From positions 248,001 to 312,000 of the forward strand of contig NZ_CP095555.1 in NCBI RefSeq assembly GCF_023078375.1: DNA of 64,000 bases, written 5' to 3'. A program made the position numbers and the translations under genes. The stretch is from Roseomonas gilardii subsp. gilardii. Its GTDB lineage: Bacteria; Pseudomonadota; Alphaproteobacteria; Acetobacterales; Acetobacteraceae. Positions 27,934-36,683 of the stretch are shown piece by piece. Each line of letters begins with the position of its first letter. Position 1 is the stretch's first letter. The notes beneath the pieces were generated by a model. It ran no database searches. It saw only the letters and a list, made by a program, of their open reading frames with translations, and was not told the origin of the DNA.

Positions 27934-28521
27934 TCAGGGCCCGGAGGCGCAGGAGGCACGCTCATCGGCGCTGATCTTGCGGATGACGCGGCAGGGGTTG
28001 CCGGCGGCGAACACGCCATCCGGGATGTCCCGCGTGACGACGCTGCCCGCCCCGATCACCGTGCCTGAGCCGATGGTCACGCCCGGCAGGATGAGCGCTC
28101 CCCCGCCCACCCAGACATCCGATCCGATGTCGACCGGCTTGCCATACTCCTGCTGCCGGCGGAGGGCCGCATCCATCGGGTGCAGCGGCGTCAGGATCTG
28201 AACGGCCGGGCCGAAGAACGTATAGGCACCGATGCGGACCCGGCAGACATCGAGGACCACGCAGTTGAAATTGAAGAACACGCGCTCGCCGAGTTCGATG
28301 TTGGAGCCGTAATCGCAATGGAACGGCGGCTGCATCCAGACCGTGTCACCGCCCTTCCCGAAGATCTGCGTGCAGAGTGCCCGGCGCAGCTCCTCCTCGC
28401 CGTCGCCGGAGGCGTTGAGCTGCCGGCAGAGGTCCCTGACCCTGGACCGGTCCGCAACCAGACCGGGATCGAGGGCATCGTAAAGCTCCCCGGCCAGCAT
28501 CTTCTCACGTTCACTGCGCAT
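27934..28521 (-). CDS. Sugar O-acetyltransferase, NodL/Maa type
   Basis: The 195-residue protein has a Maa-type N-terminal cap (MRSEREKMLAGELYDALDP) and a left-handed beta-helix of hexapeptide repeats. Marks are NFNCVVLDVCRVRIGAYT, the catalytic His in LTPLHPMD, and WVGGGALILPGVTIGSGTVI. It transfers acetyl from acetyl-CoA to a sugar hydroxyl. ATG 28521 fits the family N-terminus. It diverges from a TetR gene across an operator-like repeat. Confidence 0.9.
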   Translation of the reverse strand: MRSEREKMLAGELYDALDPGLVADRSRVRDLCRQLNASGDGEEELRRALCTQIFGKGGDTVWMQPPFHCDYGSNIELGERVFFNFNCVVLDVCRVRIGAYTFFGPAVQILTPLHPMDAALRRQQEYGKPVDIGSDVWVGGGALILPGVTIGSGTVIGAGSVVTRDIPDGVFAAGNPCRVIRKISADERASCASGP

Positions 28522-28562
28522 CGCCGTCCTCTTCCTGGCTTCCCGGGAATCTCTTGCGATGC

Positions 28563-28574
28563 GTACAATCGTAC
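28563..28574. promoter_or_regulatory. Possible TetR operator in the divergent region
   Basis: GTAC-N4-GTAC (28563-28574) lies inside ATGCGTACAATCGTACAT, between the acetyltransferase start (28521) and the TetR start (28625). Short palindromes in this place are usual for TetR autoregulation and neighbour control. The match is short, so confidence is modest. Confidence 0.35.
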
Positions 28575-28624
28575 ATATAGAAGGGGAAGACCGCCCGGCC
28601 ATCAGGCCCGGGCCAGTCACCGGA

Positions 28625-29235
28625 ATGTGCGAATTGACTGCCAGGACCCGCCGTCACGACCCGGACCGACGCGACCGCATCGTCAGCGCCGCCCTGGATG
28701 TGATCGCCGAGCACGGCGTTGCGGGAACCACCCATCGCAGGGTCGCGGCGAGGGCGAATGTCCCGCTCGGTTCCATGACCTACCATTTCGCCGGGCTGGA
28801 CGATCTGCTCCGGGCCGCGTTCACGCGCCTGGCCGAGGAAACGTCACGGCTCTTCGCCGCACGCCTCGGCGCCGCTTCCTCGCGGGAGGAGGCGGAGGAG
28901 GCCGTCCTCGGCATCATCATCGGCGACCCCGGGACGAACGAGCGCAATCTCCTCCTGAGCTACGAGCTCTATGCCTTCGCCGCGCGCCATCCCCCCTCCG
29001 CTCCGTGATGCGGGACTGGATGGCCATGAGCCAGCACGCCCTGCGGCGACATTTCGATCAGGATACGGCCCGGGCGCTGGATGCCCTGATCGAAGGTCTC
29101 ATGATCCACCGATCGGTCGACCCCGCCCCGGCCGGGCCAGCGGAGATCCGGGCCATCATCCGGCGCCTGACGCGGAGGGCTCCAGCGGATCATGGTCTTC
29201 CACCAGAAGCCGGAACGCCACGTCACGCGGAATAA
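28625..29235 (+). pseudogene. TetR family regulator broken at a C6 run
   Basis: The N-terminal half has a TetR HTH: RRDRIVSAALDVIAEHGVAG, then THRRVAARANVPLGSMTYHF. The frame ends at 29008, soon after YELYAFAARHP. The expected continuation, LRSVMRDWMAMSQHALRRHF and a C-terminal helix, follows in another frame to 29235. The break is a run of six C (28991-28996); one more C would restore HPPLRSVM. The 611-base span is one base short of a multiple of three; restored length is about 203 residues. Phase variation, a real mutation or a homopolymer error are all possible. Confidence 0.8.
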
Positions 29236-29350
29236 ACAGCGTGCGCGGTCGGAGACATGGCCTCCTGAACCCTCTTGCTTCCCGAACCCCACTCACGCTA
29301 TAGGAATATAATCAACACTCATCCCGCAACCAGCCGCACACCTCCCCAGA

Positions 29351-29390
29351 TAAAAGTTTAAAATCCTAAAATCTTAAAGCGCTAAAATCC
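29351..29390. repeat. Five tandem TAAA-led octamers in a gene-free stretch
   Basis: Five consecutive 8-base units, each starting TAAA, fill 29351-29390: TAAAAGTT, TAAAATCC, TAAAATCT, TAAAGCGC and TAAAATCC. They form the AT-richest island of the gene-free region 29236-29721. The rest of that region shows no coding signal I trust. The repeat may be an operator array or an UP-like element for the MFS/ligAB operon. Confidence 0.5.
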
Positions 29391-29721
29391 GAAACGGCAT
29401 GCAGGAGAAAAGCCCGGGTTGTGAAGGCGGGGGGTGCCGGACCCTGCTGCCTCCGGAGAACTGCTGGCCAGGGAAGGTTCATTGGCCCGGACATGACGCG
29501 CAGAAGGGCAGGGCGCGCCTGATCGTCCCGGCATGGGCAACCCCGGCCTGCCCACGGGACCGATGGCCCGAACGCGCATCGGCAGCCATGCCCGAACCAG
29601 ATGTTATCGCCCTGCGCGGAATATCGAATGCCTCCTGACGGCGGTTTCCAGTCATCTACCCGATCATCGGTGATGCCGAAGTCCCGCACCGGATAACCAG
29701 GGACCCGGGGGAGGAGCTTTC

Positions 29722-31029
29722 ATGAGCACGACAGCGGAGGGAGTTCAGCCCCTCGCGGATGCCGAAGCCCGGCCAGCGAAAGCCGCAAATCGCCTCTCCT
29801 CGCACTGGGGCGGAATGATCCTTGTGAGTTTCGGCGTGCTGATCGCCTATGCCGACCGATCGAGCATATCGGCCGCCATCGCCAACACCTCCTTCATCCA
29901 GCATTTCGGCCTTTCCAGCGTCTATCGTGGCTGGGTGGGTGCCGCCTTCTTCTGGTCCTACGCGCTGACACAGATCCCGATGGGCTGGATCGTGGATCGC
30001 TACGGCGCGAAGGTGCCTTACGCCATCTGCTTCGCCTTGTGGTGTGTCGCGACCGCCGCCGCCGGGCTGATGACGACGGTGGCCGCCCTGGTCGCCACGC
30101 GCGTGGTGGTGGGCGCCATGGAAGCGGTGGTGATGCCGGCCAGCTACCGATGGATACGGCACAATGTTCCGGAGCGTCACATGGGGGCCGCCATCGGGGT
30201 CTTCGCCATGGGCAACAAGGTGGGGACCGCCGTCGGAGCCCCGCTCGCCGCCTGGCTCATCGTGCTCTACGACTGGCGCTTGATGTTCGTCGTCACGGGC
30301 CTGCTGGGGCTGGTCTGGCTGGTGCCCTGGTCCATGTTCGTCGAGAATGATCTCCCGGGGAAATCGGAAATGGCCGCGGCGCGGCGCCGGGCCTCATCGG
30401 TTTCATTCCGCAGCATCATTCTGTCCCCCGTCGTCTGGGGCGGCATGATCATCAACTTCTGCTACAGCTATTTCGTCTTCTACTGCATGACCTGGATGCC
30501 ATCCTATCTGGTGGAACAGCGCGGGCTTTCGCTCACCAGTTCCAGCCTCTACACCTTCTTCAGCTTCGCCGGCATCGCGGCCGTGGCGGTCATCGCCGGC
30601 TGGGCGGCCGACAGGATGATCGAAGGTGGCAAGGATCCGGTCAGAACCCGGAAGATATTCGTCGTGCTGGGCTTCATCGGCGCAGGCACCGTGCTGTTCG
30701 GCGCATACACCAGCGAGCTGAACTGGGCCTTGTTCTGGAATGTCTTCTCCCTGTCCTGCCTGGGCCTGGCCAGCGCCAACAGCCTTGCGCTGTGCAAGGT
30801 GACGCTGATCCCATCGCCCGCCATCGGCATGGTCACCGGCGTGCAGCACATGGCCGCAGGATTGTCGGGCGGCGTCGCGGCCAGCCTCTCCGGCTGGCTT
30901 CTGCACGTCAGCGGAAGCTACGATCTACCCATGAAGGTCATCGTGGTTTTCCTGGTCACCGGCGCCGCGGCCTGCGTTGTTCTGCTCCGCCCGGAATGGT
31001 CGCCGAAGGTCACGGAACCCGCCTCATGA
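29722..31029 (+). CDS. MFS permease, anion:cation symporter (ACS) family
   Basis: The 435-residue, 12-helix permease has ACS signatures: YADRSSISAAI in helix 1 and QIPMGWIVDRYGAKVPYAIC. A further segment, RVVVGAMEAVVMPASYRWI, lies in the fifth helix region. Family members import organic anions such as phthalate, hydroxybenzoates or sugar acids with H+. GGGAGGAG precedes the ATG. LigA/LigB follow after 81 bases, so the likely cargo is the aromatic acid cleaved by that enzyme. Confidence 0.88.
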   Translation: MSTTAEGVQPLADAEARPAKAANRLSSHWGGMILVSFGVLIAYADRSSISAAIANTSFIQHFGLSSVYRGWVGAAFFWSYALTQIPMGWIVDRYGAKVPYAICFALWCVATAAAGLMTTVAALVATRVVVGAMEAVVMPASYRWIRHNVPERHMGAAIGVFAMGNKVGTAVGAPLAAWLIVLYDWRLMFVVTGLLGLVWLVPWSMFVENDLPGKSEMAAARRRASSVSFRSIILSPVVWGGMIINFCYSYFVFYCMTWMPSYLVEQRGLSLTSSSLYTFFSFAGIAAVAVIAGWAADRMIEGGKDPVRTRKIFVVLGFIGAGTVLFGAYTSELNWALFWNVFSLSCLGLASANSLALCKVTLIPSPAIGMVTGVQHMAAGLSGGVAASLSGWLLHVSGSYDLPMKVIVVFLVTGAAACVVLLRPEWSPKVTEPAS

Positions 31030-31110
31030 CCACCGCTCCCATCGCCCGATGCGGCCAGGACGGTGCGGGACCGTGAGCACAAGAAATCCGCCGAACACGA
31101 GGGGCCTTGA

Positions 31111-31410
31111 ATGGAAGCGACCGAACGAATGCTCATGGGCATTTTCAACGGCGAGGATGCACAGCGCGGCTACGCATTGAACAAGATGTGCCACTCCCTG
31201 AACGACGAAGGGAACCGGCGCGAGTTCATGGCCGATATCGATGCCTATTGCTCCAGATATGGGCTCAACGACCAGCAGCGCGCGGCGGTGAAGAGCAGGA
31301 AGAAGAACGACCTGCTCGCCGCCGGAGTCAGCCTCTATTTCCTGACGAAGCTTGCCCGCGCCTATGCCGGTGGCCCATTGGCCCCCGTGCCGCGCGGCAA
31401 GGCTTCCTGA
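31111..31410 (+). CDS. ligA: Extradiol dioxygenase alpha subunit, LigA-like
   Basis: The 99-residue all-helical protein matches the LigA family (GEDAQRGYALNKMCHSLNDE, then NRREFMADIDAYCSRYGL). In protocatechuate 4,5-dioxygenase the alpha subunit closes the active site of the beta subunit. The beta gene follows after 14 bases. A symbol is given by family resemblance; gallate or another catechol could be the substrate. Confidence 0.85.
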   Translation: MEATERMLMGIFNGEDAQRGYALNKMCHSLNDEGNRREFMADIDAYCSRYGLNDQQRAAVKSRKKNDLLAAGVSLYFLTKLARAYAGGPLAPVPRGKAS

Positions 31411-31424
31411 CGGGAGGACGTATC

Positions 31425-32276
31425 ATGGCACAGCTCATCGGATGCATCACCACCTCGCACGTCCCCATGATCAGCCGGGCCGTGCACGAGAACCTTCAGC
31501 AGGACCCGTACTGGAAGCCGTTCTTCGACGCCTTCGCACCCCTGCATGCCTGGCTCGACGAAGCGAAACCCGATCTGATGATCGTCATCTATAACGATCA
31601 CGGGCTGAACTTCTTCCTCGACAACAAGCCCACCTTCGCGCTCGGCACGGCCCTGGACTACGTCAACGGAGACGAAGGCTTCGGCCCCCCGCCACCCCGC
31701 CGGTTCGGAAGCGATGCGAAATTCGCCTGGCATGTCGCGGAATCCCTGGTGGAGGACGAGTTCGACATCTCGACGTGCCAGGAAATGGTGCTCGACCATG
31801 CCTGCGTCACGGCCGGGGATCTCCTGTACCCAGGCCAGGATACCTGGCCGATCCCGGTCATCCCGCTGGAGATCAACATCATCCAGCACCCCCTGCCCAA
31901 ACCCGGCCGCTGTTTCGCACTGGGGCAGGCTCTGGGCCGGGCGATCAGCTCCTACCCCGAAGACAAGAAGGTGATCGTGGTGGCCAGCGGCGGCCTGTCG
32001 CACCAGATCAGCCAGGGCGGCTATATCAACAGGGATTTCGATGCCATGTGCATGGACAGGATCGTGAACGATCCCCTGCCGCTGACCCGCTACACCAATC
32101 AGGAATGGATCAATCTCGCCGGCAGCCAGGGGCTGGAATTCATGACCTGGCTGGTCATGCGGGGCGCGGTCCTTCATGGCGTCAAGCTCGTCGCGGAGAC
32201 GTATCACGCACCGCTTTCCCACACTGGCGGCGCGGTCATGCTGCTCGACACACGACCGGCCGCGCTTGCAACGTGA
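31425..32276 (+). CDS. ligB: Extradiol dioxygenase beta subunit, LigB-like
   Basis: The 283-residue type II extradiol dioxygenase keeps the Fe(II) ligands and catalytic residues of LigB. His12 is in CITTSHVPM, His59 in IYNDHGLNFF, the catalytic His in ASGGLSHQ (about 195) and the Glu ligand in AETYHAP (about 263). With LigA it cleaves protocatechuate-like catechols next to the diol, using O2. GGGAGGA precedes the ATG. No LigC, LigI or LigJ homologue is in the window, so the lower pathway is elsewhere. Confidence 0.88.
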   Translation: MAQLIGCITTSHVPMISRAVHENLQQDPYWKPFFDAFAPLHAWLDEAKPDLMIVIYNDHGLNFFLDNKPTFALGTALDYVNGDEGFGPPPPRRFGSDAKFAWHVAESLVEDEFDISTCQEMVLDHACVTAGDLLYPGQDTWPIPVIPLEINIIQHPLPKPGRCFALGQALGRAISSYPEDKKVIVVASGGLSHQISQGGYINRDFDAMCMDRIVNDPLPLTRYTNQEWINLAGSQGLEFMTWLVMRGAVLHGVKLVAETYHAPLSHTGGAVMLLDTRPAALAT

Positions 32277-32777
32277 TGGGCTGCTGATGCCTTGTCTCGA
32301 AGACGGGTGCGGCGGCCCCGGCGAGGCCCGGCACGCGGTCCGAAACGATGACGATGAACTTGTCCCGCCGGATGCGGTCATAGATCTCGCCCAGGAATTT
32401 CGCCGATGGCGAAGGAGGCGGCGTGGACGGCCTGTGTGCCGGGACACGGCACCTGTCTGAAACATCCAGCGCCATGTACCGCACCATGACGCTCTCCGCG
32501 GGATAGACGCGGGCGGCGCCTCCGATCGTTCTTGCTGCGACGCGGCATGCGTGCGCTCATGAACACAGCATGTGCACAAAGCTGTGGCGACGGGTGCCGG
32601 TTCCGAATGCCGATTGGACAGAAGAGGCCACAGCGGGCCATGCTCTACCCATTGCTGTGGACTCATCCAGCGGACAGGATCGGCCCCAGGTTTCGTCATT
32701 CGCGCCCAGGCTCCATGCCCCGGGCGAGGGTTGGCCAAACGGGTCGTCCGCGTCAGCCCGAGCGTCAGAGAGGTTCC
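32277..32777. other. Gene-free stretch with a minus-strand coding relic
   Basis: No intact gene is seen between ligB and the Liv operon. On the minus strand at about 32290-32400, codons give AKFLGEIYDRIRRDKFIVIV then SDRVPGLAGAAAPVFE. This is protein-like but has no proper start or end. Upstream, other frames give YPAESVMVRYMALDVSD and GTQAVHAASFAIGEIPG, as in a decayed gene with several shifts. I do not recognise the family with confidence. Confidence 0.35.
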
Positions 32778-34049
32778 ATGTTCACTCGCCGTGCCGTGTT
32801 CCGTGCCTCAGCGATTGGGGCCGTTCTGGGGGCTTCCAGCCTTCCCTTCGTGAACATCCGCTCCGCCCATGCCGCCGAGGAAGTGGTGATCGGCGCCATC
32901 TACCCGCTCACCGGCAACAGCGCCCAGATCGGGCAGGATGCCAAGGCGGTGATGGAGGTCGCGGCCGAGGTCATCAACGGCCAGCATGACCATGTGCCCA
33001 TGCTGCTGGGTGAGGGCGGTGGCCTGCCGAAGCTGGGCGGCGCCAGGATTCGCGTGGTCTTCGCCGACCACCAGAACGACCCCCAGAAGGCCCGTGCGGA
33101 GGCCGAGCGCCTCATCACGCAGGAGAAGGTGGCGCTGATCGTCGGCAGCTTCTCCTCCGCCACGGCGGCGACCATCTCGCAGGTCACCGAGCGCTACCAG
33201 ATCCCCTATGTCTCCGCCGACAACTCCTCGCCCAGCCTGACGCAGCGCGGGCTGCAATGGTTCTTCCGTCCCTCGCCCAACGACGTGACCTTCACCGAGG
33301 CCATGTTCAGCTTCTTCCAGTCGGCCGGCGGGAAGACCGGGCGCAAGGTGAACTCCGTCTCGCTCTTCTACGAGGACAGCATCTTCGGCACGGACAGCGC
33401 CAACATCCAGCGCAAGATGGCGGAACAGGCGGGCATCAAGATCCTGGCCGACATCAAGTACCGCGCCAATTCGCCGACCCTCGCCTCCGAGGCACAGCGG
33501 CTGAAGGCTGCGGATGCCGATGTGCTGATGCCCTCCTCCTACACCACCGATGCCATCCTGATCCTGCGCGCGATGAACGAGATCGGCTACAAGCCCAGGG
33601 CCATCATGGCCCAGGCGGCCGGATTCCAGGAACAGGCTTTCCTCAACGGCGTCGGCGCCATGGCGGAAGGGGTGTTCAGCCGCTCCTCCTTCGCCATCGA
33701 CGCCGGCAGCAGCCGCCCCGCGATCGAGAAGATCAACGCGCTCTACAAGGCCAAGCAGAACAAGGACCTGAACGACAATACCGCGCGCGAGTTCACGGCG
33801 TTGCAGGTGGCGGCGGACGCGGTCAACCGTGCCGGCTCGACCAAGGCGGCCGATCTGCAGAAAGCCTTCCGCGAGACCGAGATCGCCGGGGAGCAGACCA
33901 TCATGCCCTGGAAAGGCGTGAAGTTCGACGCGGCGGGCAACAACCTGCTCGGCACGCCGGTGATCCAGCAGGTGACCAACGGCGCCTACCGGACCGTCTG
34001 GCCCGCCGACGTGGCCTCCGTGCCGCTCGTCTGGAATGTCGGCCAGTAA
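32778..34049 (+). CDS. Branched-chain-type ABC substrate-binding protein (LivK-like)
   Basis: This 423-residue periplasmic receptor has a twin-arginine-like leader (MFTRRAVFRASAIGAVLG) with probable cleavage after AHA (about 35). A Peripla_BP_6 domain follows: VVIGAIYPLTGNSAQIGQDAK, then IVGSFSSATAATISQVTERY and LFYEDSIFGTDSAN. Such receptors bind amino acids, amides, urea or aromatic acids. It heads a five-gene importer operon followed by hydantoinase/oxoprolinase genes, so a cyclic amide or amino-acid-like compound is plausible. Confidence 0.92.
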   Translation: MFTRRAVFRASAIGAVLGASSLPFVNIRSAHAAEEVVIGAIYPLTGNSAQIGQDAKAVMEVAAEVINGQHDHVPMLLGEGGGLPKLGGARIRVVFADHQNDPQKARAEAERLITQEKVALIVGSFSSATAATISQVTERYQIPYVSADNSSPSLTQRGLQWFFRPSPNDVTFTEAMFSFFQSAGGKTGRKVNSVSLFYEDSIFGTDSANIQRKMAEQAGIKILADIKYRANSPTLASEAQRLKAADADVLMPSSYTTDAILILRAMNEIGYKPRAIMAQAAGFQEQAFLNGVGAMAEGVFSRSSFAIDAGSSRPAIEKINALYKAKQNKDLNDNTAREFTALQVAADAVNRAGSTKAADLQKAFRETEIAGEQTIMPWKGVKFDAAGNNLLGTPVIQQVTNGAYRTVWPADVASVPLVWNVGQ

Positions 34050-34061
34050 GCGCGGACCGGG

Positions 34062-34937
34062 ATGACCGTCGAACTGGTTGCGCAGGCCGTGGTGAGCGGC
34101 CTGCTGATGGGCATGATCTATGCCCTCGTGGCGGCTGGGCTGTCACTGATCTTCGGCCTGATGGACGTGGTGAACTTCGCCCATGGCGAGTTGCTGATGC
34201 TCGCCATGTTCGCCACGCTGATCCTCTTCCACGCCACGGGGCTGGACCCGATCCTGCTGCTGCCTCTGGTGGCGGTGCTGCTCTTCGGATTCGGGGTGGC
34301 GATCTACCGCCTGCTGATCGGGCGGGCGCTGTCCGTCACCTTCAACCGCGGCATGTCGCAGATCTTCGTGACCTTCGGCCTGGCGATCTTCCTGCGCGGT
34401 GCGGCGCAGTACCTCTTCGGCAGCGAGTTCCAGAGCATCACCGGCAGTTGGGTCAGCGACCGCACGGTGAACCTCGCCGGCATCTACCTGCCGCTGCCGC
34501 AGCTCGTGGCCTCGGCGGTCTGCCTGCTCGCCTTCGCCGCGCTGCTCGCCGTATCGCGCACCGAATTCGGCCGGGCTCTGGAGGCGACGCGCGAGGATCG
34601 CGACGCGGTGGCGCTGATCGGCATCGACCGCGACCGGATCTTCGCCATCGGGTGGGGGATGGGCGCCGCGGCGGTGGGCGTGGCGGGGGTGATGCTGGCC
34701 ACTTTCTACTACATCTCCCCCAATGTCGGGGTGAACTTCGCGACCATCGCCTATGTCACGGTCGCCCTGGGCGGCTTCGGCAGCCTGCTGGGCGCGCTCG
34801 CGGCCGGGCTGCTGGTGGGGCTGGTGGAATCCATGACCGCGCTCGTGCTGGAGCCCTCCATGAAGCAGGTGGGCATGTTCGCCCTTTATATGCTCGTGCT
34901 CGCGTTCCGCCCGCGCGGCCTGTTCGGGAAGCTGTGA
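34062..34937 (+). CDS. livH: Branched-chain-type ABC permease LivH
   Basis: The 291-residue permease has the LivH start (GLLMGMIYALVAAGLSLIFGL) and MDVVNFAHGELLMLAMF. Eight or so helices follow, with a late VALGGFGSLLGALAAGLLVG segment. The stop overlaps the livM start (TGATG). The symbol is given by family; the cargo may not be a branched-chain amino acid. Confidence 0.92.
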   Translation: MTVELVAQAVVSGLLMGMIYALVAAGLSLIFGLMDVVNFAHGELLMLAMFATLILFHATGLDPILLLPLVAVLLFGFGVAIYRLLIGRALSVTFNRGMSQIFVTFGLAIFLRGAAQYLFGSEFQSITGSWVSDRTVNLAGIYLPLPQLVASAVCLLAFAALLAVSRTEFGRALEATREDRDAVALIGIDRDRIFAIGWGMGAAAVGVAGVMLATFYYISPNVGVNFATIAYVTVALGGFGSLLGALAAGLLVGLVESMTALVLEPSMKQVGMFALYMLVLAFRPRGLFGKL

Positions 34938-35971
34938 TGTCCACCACGATCCAACAGGCTCCCGCCACGCCGCTCCGCACCAATTCGATCACGCGCCGCC
35001 GGCGGCGGGAGCTGGCCACCGGCGTGGTGCTCCTCCTCCTGCTCGCGGCGCTGCCCTTCGGGGGTTCCGACGTCTATGCGCAGAACCTGATCATCCTGAC
35101 CCTGCTCTATGCCGGTCTCAGTCAGGCATGGAACATCCTGGGCGGCTATTGCGGCCAGATCTCGCTGGGCCATGCGCTCTATTTCGGCATCGGCGGTTAT
35201 GTCTCCACCATGCTGTTCGTGCATGCGGGCGTGCCACCGGTCTTCGGCATGGTCGCCGCCGGGGTGGTGGCGGGGCTCGGGGCGCTGCTGGTCGGCTGGC
35301 CCTGCTTCCGCCTGTCCGGTCATTACTACGCCATCGCGACGGTGGTGGTGGGTGAGATCGGCTACCTCCTTTTCCTCAACTGGGAATGGGTCGGCGGCGC
35401 CATGGGCATCTATGTGCCACTGGGGCCGGATTCCTGGCTGAACCTGCAGTTCCGCATCTCCAAGCTCCCCTGGCACTTCATCACCCTGGGCTTCGCCGCC
35501 CTGACCTGGATCGTGGCCTGGCTGGTCGAGGGTTCGCGCTGGGGCTATTCCTGGCGGGCGGTGAAGGATGACGTGACGGCGGCGCGCAGCCTCGCCGTGC
35601 GGATCTTTCCCTCCAAGATGGCGGCGGCCGCGATCAGCGGCTTCCTCACCGGCGTCGGCGGCGCGATCTACGCGCAGTATGTCGGCTATATCGACCCGGA
35701 CAGCATCCTGGCCGGGTCCTTCTCCATCCTGATCGCCCTGCCGGCGGTGCTGGGCGGCGTCGGCACGCTCTGGGGGCCGCTGATCGGCGCGGCAGTGCTG
35801 ATCCCCGTCTCGGAGCTGTCACGCTCCTACCTGGGTGGTTCCGGCAGCGGCGTGGACCTGATGATCTACGGGCTGCTGATCATGATCGTGGCGCTCGCAC
35901 GGCCACAGGGGCTGGTCAGCCTCCTCGGCGTGAAGAGCCAGGCGGGAGGTGGCGATGGCCGCGCTGCTTGA
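34937..35971 (+). CDS. livM: Branched-chain-type ABC permease LivM
   Basis: The 344-residue permease shows LivM signatures: AQNLIILTLLYAGLSQAWNI, GYCGQISLGHALYFGIGGY, and GYSWRAVKDDVTAARSLAV, the cytoplasmic loop that meets the ATPase. The start is the ATG overlapping the livH stop. Its 3' end overlaps livG by 17 bases. Confidence 0.92.
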   Translation: MSTTIQQAPATPLRTNSITRRRRRELATGVVLLLLLAALPFGGSDVYAQNLIILTLLYAGLSQAWNILGGYCGQISLGHALYFGIGGYVSTMLFVHAGVPPVFGMVAAGVVAGLGALLVGWPCFRLSGHYYAIATVVVGEIGYLLFLNWEWVGGAMGIYVPLGPDSWLNLQFRISKLPWHFITLGFAALTWIVAWLVEGSRWGYSWRAVKDDVTAARSLAVRIFPSKMAAAAISGFLTGVGGAIYAQYVGYIDPDSILAGSFSILIALPAVLGGVGTLWGPLIGAAVLIPVSELSRSYLGGSGSGVDLMIYGLLIMIVALARPQGLVSLLGVKSQAGGGDGRAA

Positions 35972-36683
35972 GGTCCGCAACGTCAGCAAGCGGTTCGGGG
36001 GGGTGCAGGCGAACAGCGATGTCAGCTTCGATGTCCATCGCGGCGAGATCCTGGGCCTGATCGGGCCGAACGGCGCGGGCAAGACCTCGCTGTTCAACTC
36101 GATCTCCGGCGAGGTGACGCCAGACAGCGGCGAGATCCGCCTCGACGGGCAGCGCGTCTCCGGGCTGGGGCCGGTGGAATGCACCCGGCGCGGCATCGCC
36201 CGCACCTTCCAGGTGGTGCGCTCCTTCGACTCCATGACCGTGCTGGAGAATGTGATGGTGGGCGCCTTCACCCGCCACAGGACGGCGCGGGAGGCCATGG
36301 CGGCGGCGGAGCAGGTGCTCGGCTTCGCGGGCCTGCTCGGACGCATGGACACCCCGGCCATTTCTTTGACCCCGCCGGAGAAACGGCGCCTGGAGGTGGC
36401 GCGTGCCCTGGCGACGCAGCCTCGCCTCCTGCTTCTGGACGAGATGCTGACCGGGCTCACCCCTGCCGAGGCACAGTCCGGCGTGCAGCTCATCCGTGCG
36501 GTGCGGGACCAGGGTGTCACCATCATCATGGTCGAGCATGTGATGGAGGTGCTTCTGCCGCTGATCGACCGCGCCGTGGTGCTGAATCTCGGCAAGGTCC
36601 TGCTCACCGGCTCGCCGCAGGAGGTGGTGCGCGATCCGGAGATGATCCGTGCCTATCTGGGGGACCGCTATGCTACGGCTTGA
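35955..36683 (+). CDS. livG: Branched-chain-type ABC ATPase LivG
   Basis: The 242-residue ATPase has Walker A GPNGAGKT, the LivG-type RTFQVVRSFDSMTVLENVMVG, a degenerate signature region (LTPPEKRRLEVARALATQP instead of LSxGQ) and Walker B LLLLDEMLTGLTPAE. The usual Glu after the Walker B Asp is present (DE). The missing LSGGQ is unusual but PPEKRRLE occupies its place, as in some LivG proteins. ATG 35955 was preferred to GTG 35949 because GGGAGG lies five bases before it. Confidence 0.9.
   Translation: MAALLEVRNVSKRFGGVQANSDVSFDVHRGEILGLIGPNGAGKTSLFNSISGEVTPDSGEIRLDGQRVSGLGPVECTRRGIARTFQVVRSFDSMTVLENVMVGAFTRHRTAREAMAAAEQVLGFAGLLGRMDTPAISLTPPEKRRLEVARALATQPRLLLLDEMLTGLTPAEAQSGVQLIRAVRDQGVTIIMVEHVMEVLLPLIDRAVVLNLGKVLLTGSPQEVVRDPEMIRAYLGDRYATA

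Noticed and set aside
29366-29689. Minus-strand ORF of 107 codons in the gap before the MFS gene
   Set aside because: No RBS, no recognisable segment, and the composition varies along its length.
33257-34936. Long plus-strand N-terminal extension of LivM
   Set aside because: It lies over livK and livH in another frame. LivM clearly starts at 34937 after the livH stop.
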